Assembly (NCBI RefSeq): GCF_009727055.1
Contig: NC_052357.1
Location: 18,459,293 to 18,523,292 of the forward strand
DNA length: 64,000 nt
Reading direction: 5' to 3'
Source: Benincasa hispida
Lineage: Eukaryota; Streptophyta; Magnoliopsida; Cucurbitales; Cucurbitaceae
Below, one piece after another: positions 34,401-46,262 of this stretch (positions are counted from its first letter, which is position 1; each line of letters opens with the position of its first letter). The translations under genes were made by a program, and so were the position numbers. The notes under the pieces were generated by a model that was not told the origin of the DNA, did not search any database, and saw nothing but the letters and a program-made list of their open reading frames with translations.

Positions 34401-37184
34401 CCTCATAGGAAGTTGAAAGATGGGATGAAGGTAAGAACATAAAATCGTTGCGGGTATGTTTGATGCATACAATGTTTTTCCTGTTAATTTCTAATGCTGC
34501 AATATATAGTTCTCTACTAATTTCCATGAAACCTTGTCTTTTTTCTCTCTTTTTTCCTCAGTTGGTGCATTCTGTAAATTTAGGATAATTTTCATCAACT
34601 CTTTAATGAAGAAATTTAAAATTGCAACTCCAAACTTATTGGTCATTGCAGATTAGAGGAGACTTGCATATTTGTTTGATGGGTGACCCTGGAGTTGCAA
34701 AGAGTCAACTTCTTAAACACATCATCAATGTTGCTCCCAGGGGAGTCTACACGACTGGCAAAGGGAGCAGTGGTGTTGGTCTAACCGCTGCTGTTCAGAA
34801 GGATCCTGTCACAAATGAGATGGTCCTTGAAGGAGGGGCATTGGTGAGGCACATACTTCATGTCTCAATATAGAATTTGTACTTTTCCTTCCCTAGGTTT
34901 CATCATAGCTTGTGATGTATCAAAGTTTCACTAAGTGTGAAATTGACTTTACTTCAGGTGTTAGCTGACATGGGAATATGTGCAATTGATGAATTTGACA
35001 AGATGGAAGAGTCTGATCGTACAGCAATTCATGAAGTCATGGAGCAACAGACTGTGAGCATTGCCAAGGCTGGAATCACCACGTCTCTAAATGCCAGGAC
35101 TGCTGTCCTTGCTGCGGCCAATCCAGCATGGTACTTACCTCTTTATCATTTTAGGCCATTTTCTGATTCTTTCAATTCTACTAGGTTTTCATTCCTAAAC
35201 TTGAAGAAACTTTTCTTTGAGTTTTATGGGATTTCTGAGTATGCCTCTACATATCTCTATAGGGGAAGATATGACCTACGTAGAACTCCAGCTGAAAACA
35301 TTAACCTTCCTCCAGCTCTACTATCAAGATTTGATCTTCTTTGGTTGATCCTAGATCGAGCTGATATGGATAATGATCTTGAAATGGCTAGACATGTTGT
35401 TTATGTCCATCAGAATAGAGAATCTCCTGCTCTTGGCTTCACCCCCCTCGAATCATCTGTTCTTCGGTAAATGTTACCATTGCTTTCTTTTATACATAAT
35501 AGAATAGGACGTTTGGTAATTTCAGATTGAAAGGGGGGTCTTCTTTAGTTTAATTACAAATAAACAACCAGAATCCTCATGCGTACTCTTATGTTTGCTT
35601 GAAACTACATTAAAATATAATTATTGATGTTTCATCGTTTGATTTCTTATCCATTTCTGTTAAATCAATCAGTAAGCTATACGTTTATATTTGGAGAATT
35701 CCTTCAGAAGGTCTGTTTATTATGTAAGACTGCCATTATCACCCAAATTTCTACAAGAGATCTTTCTAACAGAGCTATTTATTCCATTTACCTTTTCAAT
35801 TATGGAAGTCTCAGATTATAGTAAACTTGCGTATTAAATGCAAGTGTTAGGACCTAATTCTTAGAGGATCTCAATATCTTCTACTCTCACTTTTAAATTT
35901 GTACTTGGGTCAGAGCTTACATTTCAGCCGCAAGAAGATTGTCTCCTTACGTTCCCAAGGATCTGGAGGAGTACATTGCCAGTGCCTATTCCAGCATCCG
36001 ACAGGAAGAAGCTAAATCTAACACTCCCCATTCATACACCACAGTGAGAACTCTACTGAGCATTCTTCGGATATCAGCTGTAAGTCATTTCTTGCATTAA
36101 TTCATATGAATACCCTATGTACTCTTCCTTATTTTATTTTGCTCCCCAGAGACTGAAATATCAAGCAGAGGCAAAGACTGTCAGGTCATACTAGGTATAC
36201 ATAGATGTTATTTTATGATTGGTGAACTCATGAAACTTTGAATTGGACCTCATCCTTCACAGGCTCTAGCAAGACTTAGATTCTCTGAGACCGTGGCTCA
36301 GAGTGATGTCGATGAAGCTCTAAGGTTAATGCAAATGTCAAAATTTTCTCTATACTCAGACGACCGTCAAAAATCTGGTCTTGATGCTATCTCAGATATT
36401 TATTCAATCTTGCGTGATGAAGCTGCCAGAACTAATAAAATGGATGTGAGCTATGCACACGCCCTTAACTGGATTTCTAGGAAGGTCAGTTGTGATTCTT
36501 GTTCTTATAGTTGTCTACACTTTGGCAATCCTAGAATTTCATATAAATACTTGATAAAGTTTTTACTAGCTCCTCATCTTCCCCCCACAGGAGACAGCCC
36601 TAAAATTTCAAAGGTTTTTGTTTTTGTTTTTTCTCTTGCAAATCATTTAAAGTAGGTTAAATAATAAATCTGGTTTTTGAACTTTGAGGTTTGTGTCTAT
36701 TTAATTGAACTTTCAAAATTACAAACTTAACCTCTAAACTTTTGATTCTTTTAAAAGTAAGGGATACACTACCACGAAATTGGAAGTTCAGAATTTCAAT
36801 AGACAAAATTCAAATTTATATCTAATAGATCTATTAATCTTTATAAAAAATTGAGTTTGTCAGAGGCCTATTATTTTGAAGTCTAACATACATAAACCTC
36901 AAAGTTTGGTGATCAAACTCGTAATCGAACATTTAAACTATAATTGCAGTTAGTATGAGAGATAGGTATTCTCTAGAGACTAAGTTCGCTAAAATCCACA
37001 TTTTGTAAACTGCATATATCCCAAAACTGCATGCATCCAATGGTTGAAAATTGAAATTTTTGGTTCTTTTTCTTCTCAGGGGTACAGCGAAGCTCAATTA
37101 AAAGAATGTTTGGAGGAGTATGCAGCCTTGAATGTGTGGCAAATACATCCACACACCTTTGACATTCGGTTTATAGATGCTTGA
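31486..37184 (+). CDS. MCM7: DNA replication licensing factor MCM7 (PROLIFERA)
   Basis: A subunit of the nuclear MCM2-7 hexamer, the replicative DNA helicase loaded on origins in G1. Coding exons by splice sites and frame: 31486-31534, 31613-31680, 31832-31891, 31974-32197, 32790-32967, 33207-33329, 33441-33530, 33927-34069, 34253-34430, 34652-34843, 34958-35130, 35263-35466, 35914-36079, 36263-36484, 37080-37184. All introns are GT-AG and phases match, giving 724 residues, close to the plant family (about 716). Seen: C4 zinc finger (C184, C187, C206, C211), Walker A GDPGVAKS (382-389), Walker [10 protein letters not shown] (443-451), arginine-finger SRF (514-516), and the conserved C-terminus [14 protein letters not shown]. 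Met-4 is a possible alternative start. Two E2F sites upstream suggest G1/S control. No disruption is seen, so the gene looks functional. Confidence 0.97.
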
Positions 37185-37436
37185 TGTGCTGTTATTTGCA
37201 TTCTTGAGTTACTGACCGAGAGGGCTAATTTAAATTGTCTTAGGATGGGGCTTGATCCATAATTATTTGGAATACAGAGTAAAATGCTAAAAAATCTTGG
37301 AGGGCTTTATGTTGTATCTGTACTCATAGTGTAGCTGTGGATTCGTAGAGAGCTGTAATGTAGTTTTTATATCTTTTTAAGAGATTATTTATTTGTAACC
37401 ACTTGTTTCATGTGTTCTAAATGTTCTTATGCTTGT
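37185..37436 (+). other. MCM7 3' UTR region
   Basis: AT-rich sequence directly after the MCM7 stop, with T-rich upstream elements (near 37360) but no exact AATAAA within 250 bp. It ends where the inverted-repeat element begins. Confidence 0.4.
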
Positions 37437-38600
37437 TTGGTATTATATTTTGATTCTTTAATTTTGAATCTTATTTTATTTTTGTTCCTAAATATTTTAA
37501 AATGTCTGTTTTAGTCTTTAAACTTTGAAAAAAATTAGTTACTTGGGTCCATGCTATTAGGATTTTGGTAACTCTTTAACATAATGGTGAAGGTGGTTGT
37601 ATTTTTAGATGATTAGACACTAAATAGTTTGATTGAGATGTTGATTAAGTTGATCAACTTTAGACTAAAATTTGGGTTGAAATATCAAATACCTAACTCA
37701 TTGCTCCTCCATGGTTTTGGGTTTTATTTATTTATTTATTTATTTATTGAGCTACTGCACTTTGGAGGTTGATTTTAAGGTGTGCAATGTGATGGCGACA
37801 ACAATAACTGAAAGAGATGGAACATTACAATTGACTATGATAAAAAATAGAGTATGAGATGAAGATGATGAAATTGCAATCGGCTCAGGCAAAATATAAG
37901 TTGGAGTCTTCAATTGTAGTCAAAGGCTTGCAAAATCAATGAAAAATCAAGAAACTTAAACAGAGAAAACTGAAAATAAATTGGAGTCTTCCCCCTCTCA
38001 TTTTCACATTTCCCCTTTTTTAAAAATGCTATATATATTTTCAAAAACCCTATGGTTCTTTCTTTCCAAATTGGAATCTCCAAATGAAAATAGAGTAGAA
38101 TCAAATAAATGCAATCCATATAAAAAATAAACTCTAAAAAAACAGAAAAAATACTTGATGAATTTCAGAACTAAGTTCATGAAAAAGAAAAAAGGATTGG
38201 GAGGAAGAGAAAAAAGTACCTTAATAAATCACAAAAATATCTCAAACTTGAAGGAACAAGGTACTCAAAGTTCGTATATGAGTGACATTGCGTCTGACAT
38301 GTATTGAGAAATTGAAGTAGAATGCTAACAACTAACACAAATTGACTTTTGATTTACCCTCTAATTCAAAATTGAAATTCTAGATTTTTTTAGGGTGGAT
38401 AACGTGTATTTGACCGCCTAATCATTTAAAAATACAATTCAACCTACCATTTTATTAAAAATTTAACAGAATCTTAACAGGAGCTAAAGTAGACATTTTT
38501 TAAAGTTCAGGGACCAAAACAAATATTTTTGAAGGTTTGAAAAACTAAAATAGAAAAAGATTCAAAATTTAAAGACTAAAATATGATTTAAACTTTATAT
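37437..38600. mobile_element. Inverted-repeat (TIR) element downstream of MCM7
   Basis: The left arm (about 37445-37640: 'atattttgattctttaattttgaatctta', 'aaaatgtctgttttagt', 'atttttagatgattagac') returns in reverse complement at about 38395-38595 ('aagattcaaaatttaaagactaaaatatga', 'ctaaagtagacatttttt', 'ctaatcatttaaaaat'). The arms of about 200 bp flank about 750 bp of unrelated sequence without a transposase. Long TIRs suggest a MULE-type non-autonomous element. Target duplications are not resolved. Confidence 0.6.
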
Positions 38601-39238
38601 TTTTATGGGATATTGTTTACTTGATGTCTACCGATAATGTTTGGCTTAACATATGAAAAAGGGATGGAAAACAATGGTGTGATTGATATACTTTACACTT
38701 TAATATGACATATATTAGCTTACTGATGAACTTTGATTATAATACATGTAAAGTTCATTTAGTTAGGATATTAAGCATGGTAATTTTAACGAAAATAAAA
38801 CCAATAAAATAATACTATGTAGTCAAATCAAGTTGACACCTATGCCATCACTCATTTATTTCTACTCGACTCTTTTCCATCGTTCACTTTGAACATGCAG
38901 AAGCAAAAATACAACAAAGAAGATGAAGGAAAATTTGTAAGGATAATCTAAAATTTGGGTCCAAAATGATAAATGGTTCTTTTTTTTGAAAAAAATGACA
39001 AATGACCTGTTGATGTCACATTCGAGTGATTACCCAAACAAACTTGTATACGCGGAAAAACCATCTTGCTCTCTCTTCCTTTCCTCACTCACGAATTACT
39101 CTCATCTCTCTCTTCCTTTCGTCACTCGCAAATCACTCTTCTCTCTCTCTTTGGTTCTTTCACTTCTTTTCTTCATTCACAGATCACTCTTCTCACCGTT
39201 AGAGTTGGTGTGTGATTTTTTTGCCGAAGTTGGTCACG
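38601..39238. other. Intergenic DNA, pyrimidine-rich toward the end
   Basis: No gene is recognised. The 94-codon ORF at 38986-39270 is Ser/Leu/Phe-rich from a CTCTCTTCC-type low-complexity tract in which 'tctctctcttcctttc(g/c)tcactc' occurs twice. Confidence 0.4.
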
Positions 39239-39445
39239 CAAAAGAAGGAGAAAAAAAGAAGAAAAAATAGTTTCGTCAAAGCTTCTTGTTGTAGAAGAAG
39301 AGGAAGAAGAAGAAAAGAAGAAGAGAGGGAGAGAGAGAGAAAAAAAAAGTCACTTCCAGAGAAGAAGAGGAAGAAGAAGAGAAAAAAATAAGAAAAAAAA
39401 GTTACTCGATGAAGAAGAAGAGGATGAAGAAGAAAAGAAAAGAAA
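39239..39445 (+). repeat. GAA/GAAGAG purine-rich low-complexity tract
   Basis: About 200 bp of nearly pure purine on the plus strand made of GAAGAA, GAGAGA and AAAAAA words. The ORF across it is low-complexity and not considered coding. Confidence 0.85.
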
Positions 39446-39492
39446 TGGAAGGAAGAGCAAATTGATAATATTTCACACATACATGATGTCAG

Positions 39493-40060
39493 TTAAGGGT
39501 GTTCAAATGATCCGACAACTCGAATAACCTGACTATCCAACCCAAACTATAAGGATTGGATTGGATTAGTTTTCTTTTTGGGTTGAATTTGGTTGAATCT
39601 TTTCTATTTTTCTTAGGTTGAGTTGGGTCTAGGGTTGAATAAAAAAAAATTGGATTGACCTAATTCAACTCGAATTACATATATATCAATAATATATATA
39701 TATTTCTTTTATAATTGATGAATTTGTGAATTCTTTTATGTTTTTCTTTTTCGAAAGTTTGTTTTTGTATAAAGCTTGTAATAGATATTATAGATATTGG
39801 ATATGTAAAAATTTAATTTTATGAGATTTTAGTTATTAGATATGTATTGTAAAAAATTTTTAGCATTTTAAATTAAGAAGAAAAAATAAATAATAACCCA
39901 ATATCCCAACCCAATCCAACACAAATTTTGAGGGTTGGGTTGGTGACAATGTTTGAGTCATTTGGGTTGCCAACTTGACCAATTCAAATTTTCGGATTGG
40001 TCCAAAGAAAGTCACAATCCAACCTAATCCAATTCATGTACATTTATGAGGTCAACAAAA
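39493..40060. mobile_element. MITE with GGGTTGGGTTGG / CCAACCCAA ends (hAT-like)
   Basis: It begins AAGGGTGTTCAAATGATCCGAC, carries CCAACCCAAACTATAAGGATTGG on the left and GGGTTGGGTTGGTGACAA toward the right, and has the pattern of the plant family whose ends read AGGGGTGTTCAA. The right end is degraded. Confidence 0.5.
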
Positions 40061-40411
40061 GGTCAATTAGCAATGATTTTTAAAAAGGACCGTTTATTAT
40101 TTTAGACCTTCAAAATGGATGAACAGTGCAATTTTTCCAAAAATGAAAACTTACCTCTTTAAAACAATCTGAAAAAGAAGAGGAGGAGAAGAAGAAGAAA
40201 GAAGTAAAACACCACATCTATGGTGGTTTAACATGGAGATGCCTGCACCTACTCTCAAAAGCAACCAAGGAAGCTTTCATTCGAAGATTATCTTCAAGAT
40301 CAATTATAGAAAAATACAAGGTACACAATAATTTTTCTTTTTTCCCTCAAGAACTCTAGCGAGCACATGCTTTTCAGAAAATACAAAATTAATCACACAA
40401 AACAAAAATAT

Positions 40412-40916
40412 AGGTTATGTTCGGTAACCATTTCCTTTTTCGTTTTTGGTTTTTGAAAATTAAGACTATTTCCTCTTCATTCTTTACAATGATTTGAATC
40501 TTTCTTAAGTGCAATAGTTGAATTTTTAGCTAAATTACTAAACCAAAAACAATTTTTTTAAAAATTACTTTAGTTTTAAAATTCTGGGCTTAATTATTTA
40601 AACCATCGATATAAGTAGATAACAAAAAAAGAAATTTAGAAGTGGAAGTAGTGTCTATTGGTTTTTGGTAACTATTTAATTTTTTATTTTTGTTTTTGAA
40701 AATTAAGCCTATGGGCACGACTTCTACATCAAAATTTCTTCTTTTGTTATCTACATTCAAAAAGTTTATTTTTAAAATTTGGCTAATAGTTTAACCATTA
40801 TACTTAAGAGATGCAAATCACTATAAGAAATGTGAATAAAATAGGATTAATTTTCAAAAACAAAAATAAAAAACAAAATGGTTATAAACAAGGCATTCAA
40901 TTACCAAACGGAGTCT
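40412..40916. mobile_element. MITE family copy, partly duplicated
   Basis: The ends GGTAACCATTTCC (left) and AAATGGTTATAAACAAGG (right) are inverted. The opening phrase 'tttttggtttttgaaaattaag' recurs at about 40660-40710, so two copies or one internal duplication are present. Related copies are at about 808-1037 and 30445-31005. Confidence 0.6.
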
Positions 40917-40931
40917 TACCAAATTTCTATT

Positions 40932-41191
40932 TTAAGTACATACTTCCTGAGCATGAGCTACTTTTTTGAAGAACAATTTAGTGAGAAACTTCTCAGTCTC
41001 CTCCACCACCTTTAGGATCGTCTTCTCTTTGCTTCTTCTGAATAGAGACTAATGGTGAATGAGCCAATTTCTGTTTTGCCAAATACAATCCGAGAGCTAT
41101 AGAGAGAGTAATAATTCCAACCGCCACATATATTGGAACAAAATTGTTGACTCTTGACACCTTCGACTTGTTGTGTTGCTGTGTTGCTGCT
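40932..41191 (-). pseudogene. Degenerate small single-pass membrane protein gene
   Basis: The minus strand reads LAATQQHNKSKVSRVNNF, then a hydrophobic segment VPIYVAVGIITLSIALGLYL, then AKQKLAHSPLVSIQKKQRED. After a one-base frame change it continues VVEETEKFLTKLFFKKVAHAQEVCT and a stop (40932-40934). A basic N-terminus, one membrane helix and a Lys-rich tail recall small mitochondrial inner-membrane proteins of the MLRQ/B12D kind, but that assignment is tentative. There is no in-frame ATG: a TGA lies just upstream, so either a first exon is missing or this is a frameshifted (perhaps processed) pseudogene. A real gene with an undetected short exon is the alternative. Confidence 0.35.
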
Positions 41192-42288
41192 AGTGATCAA
41201 ATCGCGAGAAATCGATTATCGAAGCATGAGATTTCATCCTGAATGACAATGGACAGTGCTGGAGTCGAAGTTGGCGACTTCAGATTTTAGAGAGATGTTA
41301 TCAAACGAAAAATGTAGAAACACGGGAGAAGAAGAAGAAAAATGTGAAATTGTGATTGAGGCAATTCTAGAATAACAAATAAATAAAATATCAAAATTAA
41401 AGATTTTGTCATATATGCAAAATTTGAAACGTGGGATACGTGCTTGCAAAATCATATGCTTAAAAAATTACCACTCCTCGTAAATTTTCTTTAGTTTTTA
41501 AATTTTGATATATTTTTTAAGATAATTTACAGATATAGTAGACACAAGTTTAAAAATTCATGATTCTATTAGATGATTTAAATTTACATTTAATTATAAA
41601 TTTTAATAATTAGACACCACTTCTTATTTAAAAAATAATAATAATAATTATCCCCCAATTTTAACCTATGGGGAGGAACTTTATCTCTCCCATTTTTCCC
41701 TCGTTCCAATGTATCTAATAAAGTAACTACACCAAAAGAAAGAAGACTTTTTTTTATTTTTATTTATTTATTTATAAATATTATCAAATTAAGAATTCTG
41801 ATTCAAATTAATTAAAACCTACAAATCGGTCAAACTTAAATAATGAGTTTGATAAATTTCAAATTTGATTCAATTTGAACTTGGATACAGTCAAATCTCA
41901 CAAATTCTATTTTATAATTCTATTCAAATCTAGTCTATAATTTGGATAGAAGGTAATATTTACTCTAATTAAATCTAGCTATATTCCAAATTACCAATTT
42001 CCAATAAGCATACATACATTTGTATACTAATATGTTGGTTTTTTTTTCCTTAATAATATTGAAAATAAATCGATATTCTAATTTTAATTAGTTTGAATAA
42101 CTACAAGAAATTATCAAAATTTTCTTATTATCCTAAAATTAATATGAAACAGATATAAGAAACTAAAATGTTTACATTTATTTTCCTTTTAAGAAATCGA
42201 TTTTCTCTCCTTATAAAAAAGGCCACCCCTCTCTCCAATGTTTTGTCATCTTTTTAATTTTTACCCCTTTATGAAGCTGTAACTCACA
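41192..42288. other. AT-rich intergenic DNA
   Basis: No gene is recognised. The 73-codon minus ORF at 41234-41455 has no domain; it could be upstream leader of the membrane-protein pseudogene. Confidence 0.4.
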
Positions 42289-43228
42289 ATGGTAAATTGG
42301 GTTTCAATGAAGATGTTAGGTCAAGGTTCATGTGGTGTTATTAGCAAAATCAAAGATGTAACCTCTTGACTATTTTGTTGTTAAAACAGCTTGCCTACAA
42401 AAGAGTTTTTAAAACATTTCATCGGAGTTCCAGAAATTGTTCAATGTTTAGGGAATGAGATAACTATAAACGGATATTATCCTTATTACAATCTTACACT
42501 GAAATATGCTACTGGAGGAACTTTAGCTAACTTGATTAAAGGGTGAAAGAAGTTGCTAGAGGATGAGGTGAAGGAATATCTCACCATGATACTAAGAGGG
42601 TACTCTTTTATTCATCGCAAAAAATTTGTGCATGTGGATTTGAAGCCAACTAACATTCTTGCATTCCCTCAAAGTAATGGTAAGATGAAGTTGAAGATTG
42701 CTGATTTTGGGCTATCGAGGAGATGTGGTGAGAAGGATGAAGTGGATGAGGATGTCAATTTACCGATTTAAAGGAATGCCAAATTATATGTCACCTGAAT
42801 AACTTATTTTAGTGAGTTCAACAGTGCTCTTGACATTTGGTCCTTAGGTTGCATTTTAGTTGAAATGGTTTCTGGAGAGCCAACCTAGGAGGATTTCTCA
42901 AGTATCACACAGTTCGTTTTAAAACTTACGCATGACATGAAAATTCCAAAAATACTTGAAAATTCTATGAAAAAGGAAATGATTTTATTAAAAAATGTTT
43001 TAATCAAAATCCTAAACGACGATGGGCAACCGATATGTTACTTGAACATCCCTATCTTACGAAAGAAAAGGAAACAAGAAAAAAAGGTCATGAAATATCT
43101 ATACTTTCAAATAGGGTTCAATCAAGTAGTTATAGAATAAGAAAACTTCCCCGAAAACCCAAGCTTCCAGAAGAGCTTTATTTGCATTACCTACAATATA
43201 TGCTTGGATCGAGTATTCAAACTTGATG
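42289..43228 (+). pseudogene. MAPKKK-like serine/threonine kinase pseudogene
   Basis: From ATG 42289 the sense reads VNWVSMKMLGQGSCGVISK (Gly-rich loop), a stop at about 42367, then FLKHFIGVPEIVQCLGNE, YYNLTLKYATGGTLANLI, FIHRKKFVHVDLKPTNIL (catalytic loop, HRD as HVD), LKIADFGLSRR (DFG), a frame change near 42768 to GMPNYMSPE, then ALDIWSLGCILVEMVSGEP-like text and, in other frames, DFIKKCFNQNPKRRWATDML and LPEELYLHYLQYML. Each block is typical of the plant MAPKKK17/18-like group, normally an intronless gene of about 350 residues. At least three stops and three frameshifts disable it, and the canonical Lys of the ATP site cannot be found. Confidence 0.85.
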
Positions 43229-43637
43229 ATTTTATTATTTACTTCCATATCTTTAAGAACATTATATTTTGTTTTGTTTGGTCAGTTTTTTAATGTAAGT
43301 AATTAACTATATACTATTCCAACTACTTATGAACATTGATATTCCTTGAAATAAAAAAAAAGTGCTTCCATAAATTTCAATAGCAAGATTTTACTTTTAA
43401 AATCGCTGTATTTTTTCTCCAAATCGTTGCATTATTGTTGTAGCAATGTCTGTAAATGTCTCTTCTTGCCTATTTAACAAAAGAGTTTTATGAGATGATC
43501 CTATTGTAGAATTATCAACAATGTACATGTGTGAGTGAGCATTTGAATTTATAATAATTTGATACTAAACATAATGCTTATTCGCAGTTAAGCTTGCATA
43601 TTAAATGAAAATGAGATTATAATGTAGTTATTCAAAT
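43229..43637. other. Presumed 5' part of a Copia LTR before the solo-LTR insertion
   Basis: No gene. The stretch lies between the kinase pseudogene and the inserted solo LTR. Part of it should belong to the LTR of the Copia fragment that resumes at 45571, but no second LTR copy exists in the window to prove the start. Confidence 0.3.
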
Positions 43638-45570
43638 TGTTGGAATGAGGAAGCAAGCAATGGAAGTAAAACAAGGATCATTAAGCATTCGAATTCATTA
43701 ATTTTGGCTTTAAATTAAGCATGCTCATGAGATTAAAAGAGGGTTTCATGACATACCTTTGAAGAACACCTTGAATCACGATTCTCAGCTACAATCTCCT
43801 TGAATTCAGCTCGTGAACTACCACAAGATCTTCCCTACTATCCTCTAAGTGTCTTAGATTGAGTTGTGGGACTCAAAATAAGCTTGAATTGAAGGAAATT
43901 TGGAGGAAATGGTACTAGTTTTCAGCAGCTTGAAGAACTCTTTTTCAACATACAGAATTTCAGAGTTTCAGCAACAATTGCATGAAGAATTCCACTCAGA
44001 CTCTTCAGTATTTATTGCATGATCATCATGCAAGAAGGAATGCTGCATGAATTCTAGCACATGCTTAGAATTTTGACTAAGAAAAAAGTGAATTATGAGT
44101 GAGCTAGTTGAGCTTTTTATGGAAAGATTTTTCCCATTTTCATCAAAATTTAAATTCTAAAACTAATTTCATATTAAAATTCAAAATTCAGTTTTTATTT
44201 TATAATTATAATTGAAATGATATTAATTTTACAAAAATTAATTCAAAATTCATTTTCTAATAAAATTAATAATAAATAATTAATCAAATAATTTAATTAA
44301 TTCTAATTAATCTAATATCAAATATTAAATTAATTAATCACCAACTCCACTACCATGAATCCCTATTCATGATTTTAATATTTAAATCATATTTAAATAT
44401 TAATCGACGCTCTAATTTCGTTTAATTACAAAATTAAACATGTAATTATATCACATATAATTACCAATTCTCTTTAATTCTAATTTGAACATTTCAAATC
44501 AACTTATCATACTATTATAAGACTAATCCATTTGTAAGCCCGTAGGGAACCTAGTGGACCTACAGATCATGGGCTCCAACGATCCGAAATTAATTGGCTA
44601 AACTCTTTACACCGAATTAACCCCCATTTGTTAACTAGTGGGTCACTTCACTAAAGCCCGTAGTTGCACTCCCCTCACTGTAGATATATTGTGTCTACTC
44701 GATATAACTATGATTAGTAAGTTAACCCTTCACAGGTTGTTCGTAATAACGACTAGGTCAAAAGACTGTTTTACCCCTGAGATTACATCTTGTTCCTTAA
44801 GTCCCACTGATTCTCTAATGAACAATTTGTGATCCGATCATCAAATTGAGTCTCTCTTGGGCCAATGAGAGGGTGAGACCTCTCGTTCAAGACTCAGAGC
44901 TAGTACTTAAGGTAACAACCTCTCTACTATCCCTGAAAGCGGGTAGGAGTGAATTTCATTTTGCACCCTATGTCCTCAGCTATCTACTCGGTCTTACCCC
45001 TGAAATGGGAGGTTTATTGAGCCGAAGCTGTTGAGCCAACCCTCACCTATGAAAATCTAAGGATAATCCCGATTAAACAGGAGTTCATAGTTTGCTTAGG
45101 ATTCAGGTTAAGTTACCTAGGTCATTGTTGTGAAATAGTCAGTCTTAAACAGTAAACAATGTTATAAAGTAAGAGTGACTTATTTCGTGGTCTGATCTTG
45201 TGCAAACTCATTGCACAAGATACCCCACTCCTCGTGTCATCACATGTACGAATTAGGATCACTTCTTTTTTAGCACTTTACAATTCTTTGTAACAACTAC
45301 AGAATGAGCTGCATCCAATAGTGTTACCAAAATAAGGCATCCAACCTTATTCATATACTATAGACCATTTTGACTATTTACTCAAATTTGATCCATTTTT
45401 ATGTATCCACATACAGTTCAAGTACTCATGTAATAGTCATGGATCTTTTAGTTTGTTGGATTTATTTCTGAAATGAAATAAGCAATTCATAAATTCAATA
45501 ACAACTTATTGAATTTTCAGAATAAATTTATTGTTTACATATAACGTGTTTTAGAACATAAAATCCAACA
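43638..45570 (-). mobile_element. Solo LTR of the TGTTGGG family
   Basis: Both ends read TGTTGG / CCAACA (43638-43643 and 45565-45570); length is 1933 bp. Flanking 5-mers CAAAT (43633-43637) and CAAGT (45571-45575) fit a target duplication with one substitution. It is the same length and block order as the plus-strand copy at 50511 once that is freed of its insert. Confidence 0.85.
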
Positions 45571-45976
45571 CAAGTATATATGAAGAATTTAGTACCTAAT
45601 TTTAAAACTTCTATGAAACAAAATCAGTTAGAGATTTGTTGTAAAAGTTGAAGCAAACATCAACTTATAAATAGAAGGCTTAAACTCATAAAACTACACT
45701 TGAAAAATTAACAATCAGAGAGGAAGCTTATCTTGAGAGATATGTAATTTTCTTCTTGTTTACTCTTGAATAAAACGCTATGTTTCCCCAACAGAGTGGA
45801 TGTAGATCCTTTGTGGTCGAACCACTTTAAAAATCTCTGGTTTTCATTCTTCTTCTCCTTCACTCAGAATCGCCTACAAATTTGTAAAAGAAAAGCAAAA
45901 AGCAAGGATAAAATCTGTAAAAACATGTCCATCTCAGTGTTATCACCATAGTGTAACTCGTGTAACCCCTACAAAT

Positions 45977-45988
45977 TGGTATCAGAGC
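45977..45988 (+). other. tRNA-Met primer binding site
   Basis: TGGTATCAGAGC three bases after the LTR end. An exact match to the standard plant Copia primer site. Confidence 0.9.
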
Positions 45989-46202
45989 TTTAAAAGTTCA
46001 AGAAAGATTCAGGAATTACTTTCTTGATTAAGAAATAGCTGTCACACGCTTTGATATAGAAAAATTGATAGAAAGGGAGATTTCACATTATGGAAGGCTA
46101 AAATAAGAGCAATTCCTTGTCAGCAAAAGGCCATTAAAGCTCTTATGGATTCTACAAAACTTCCAACTACAATGTCTATTGAAGAGAAAGAAGTGATGGA
46201 AA

Positions 46203-46262
46203 GTGCTACCTATGGAGTAATAGTCCTAAATCGTGCTACCTATGGAGCAATAGTCCTAAATC
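46203..46262 (+). repeat. 30-bp tandem duplication in gag
   Basis: GTGCTACCTATGGAGYAATAGTCCTAAATC occurs twice head to tail with one difference, adding ten codons in frame. Confidence 0.9.

Noticed and set aside
39199..39480. 93-codon minus ORF (Ser/Phe/Leu-rich)
   Set aside because: Translation of the GAA/GAG purine tract.
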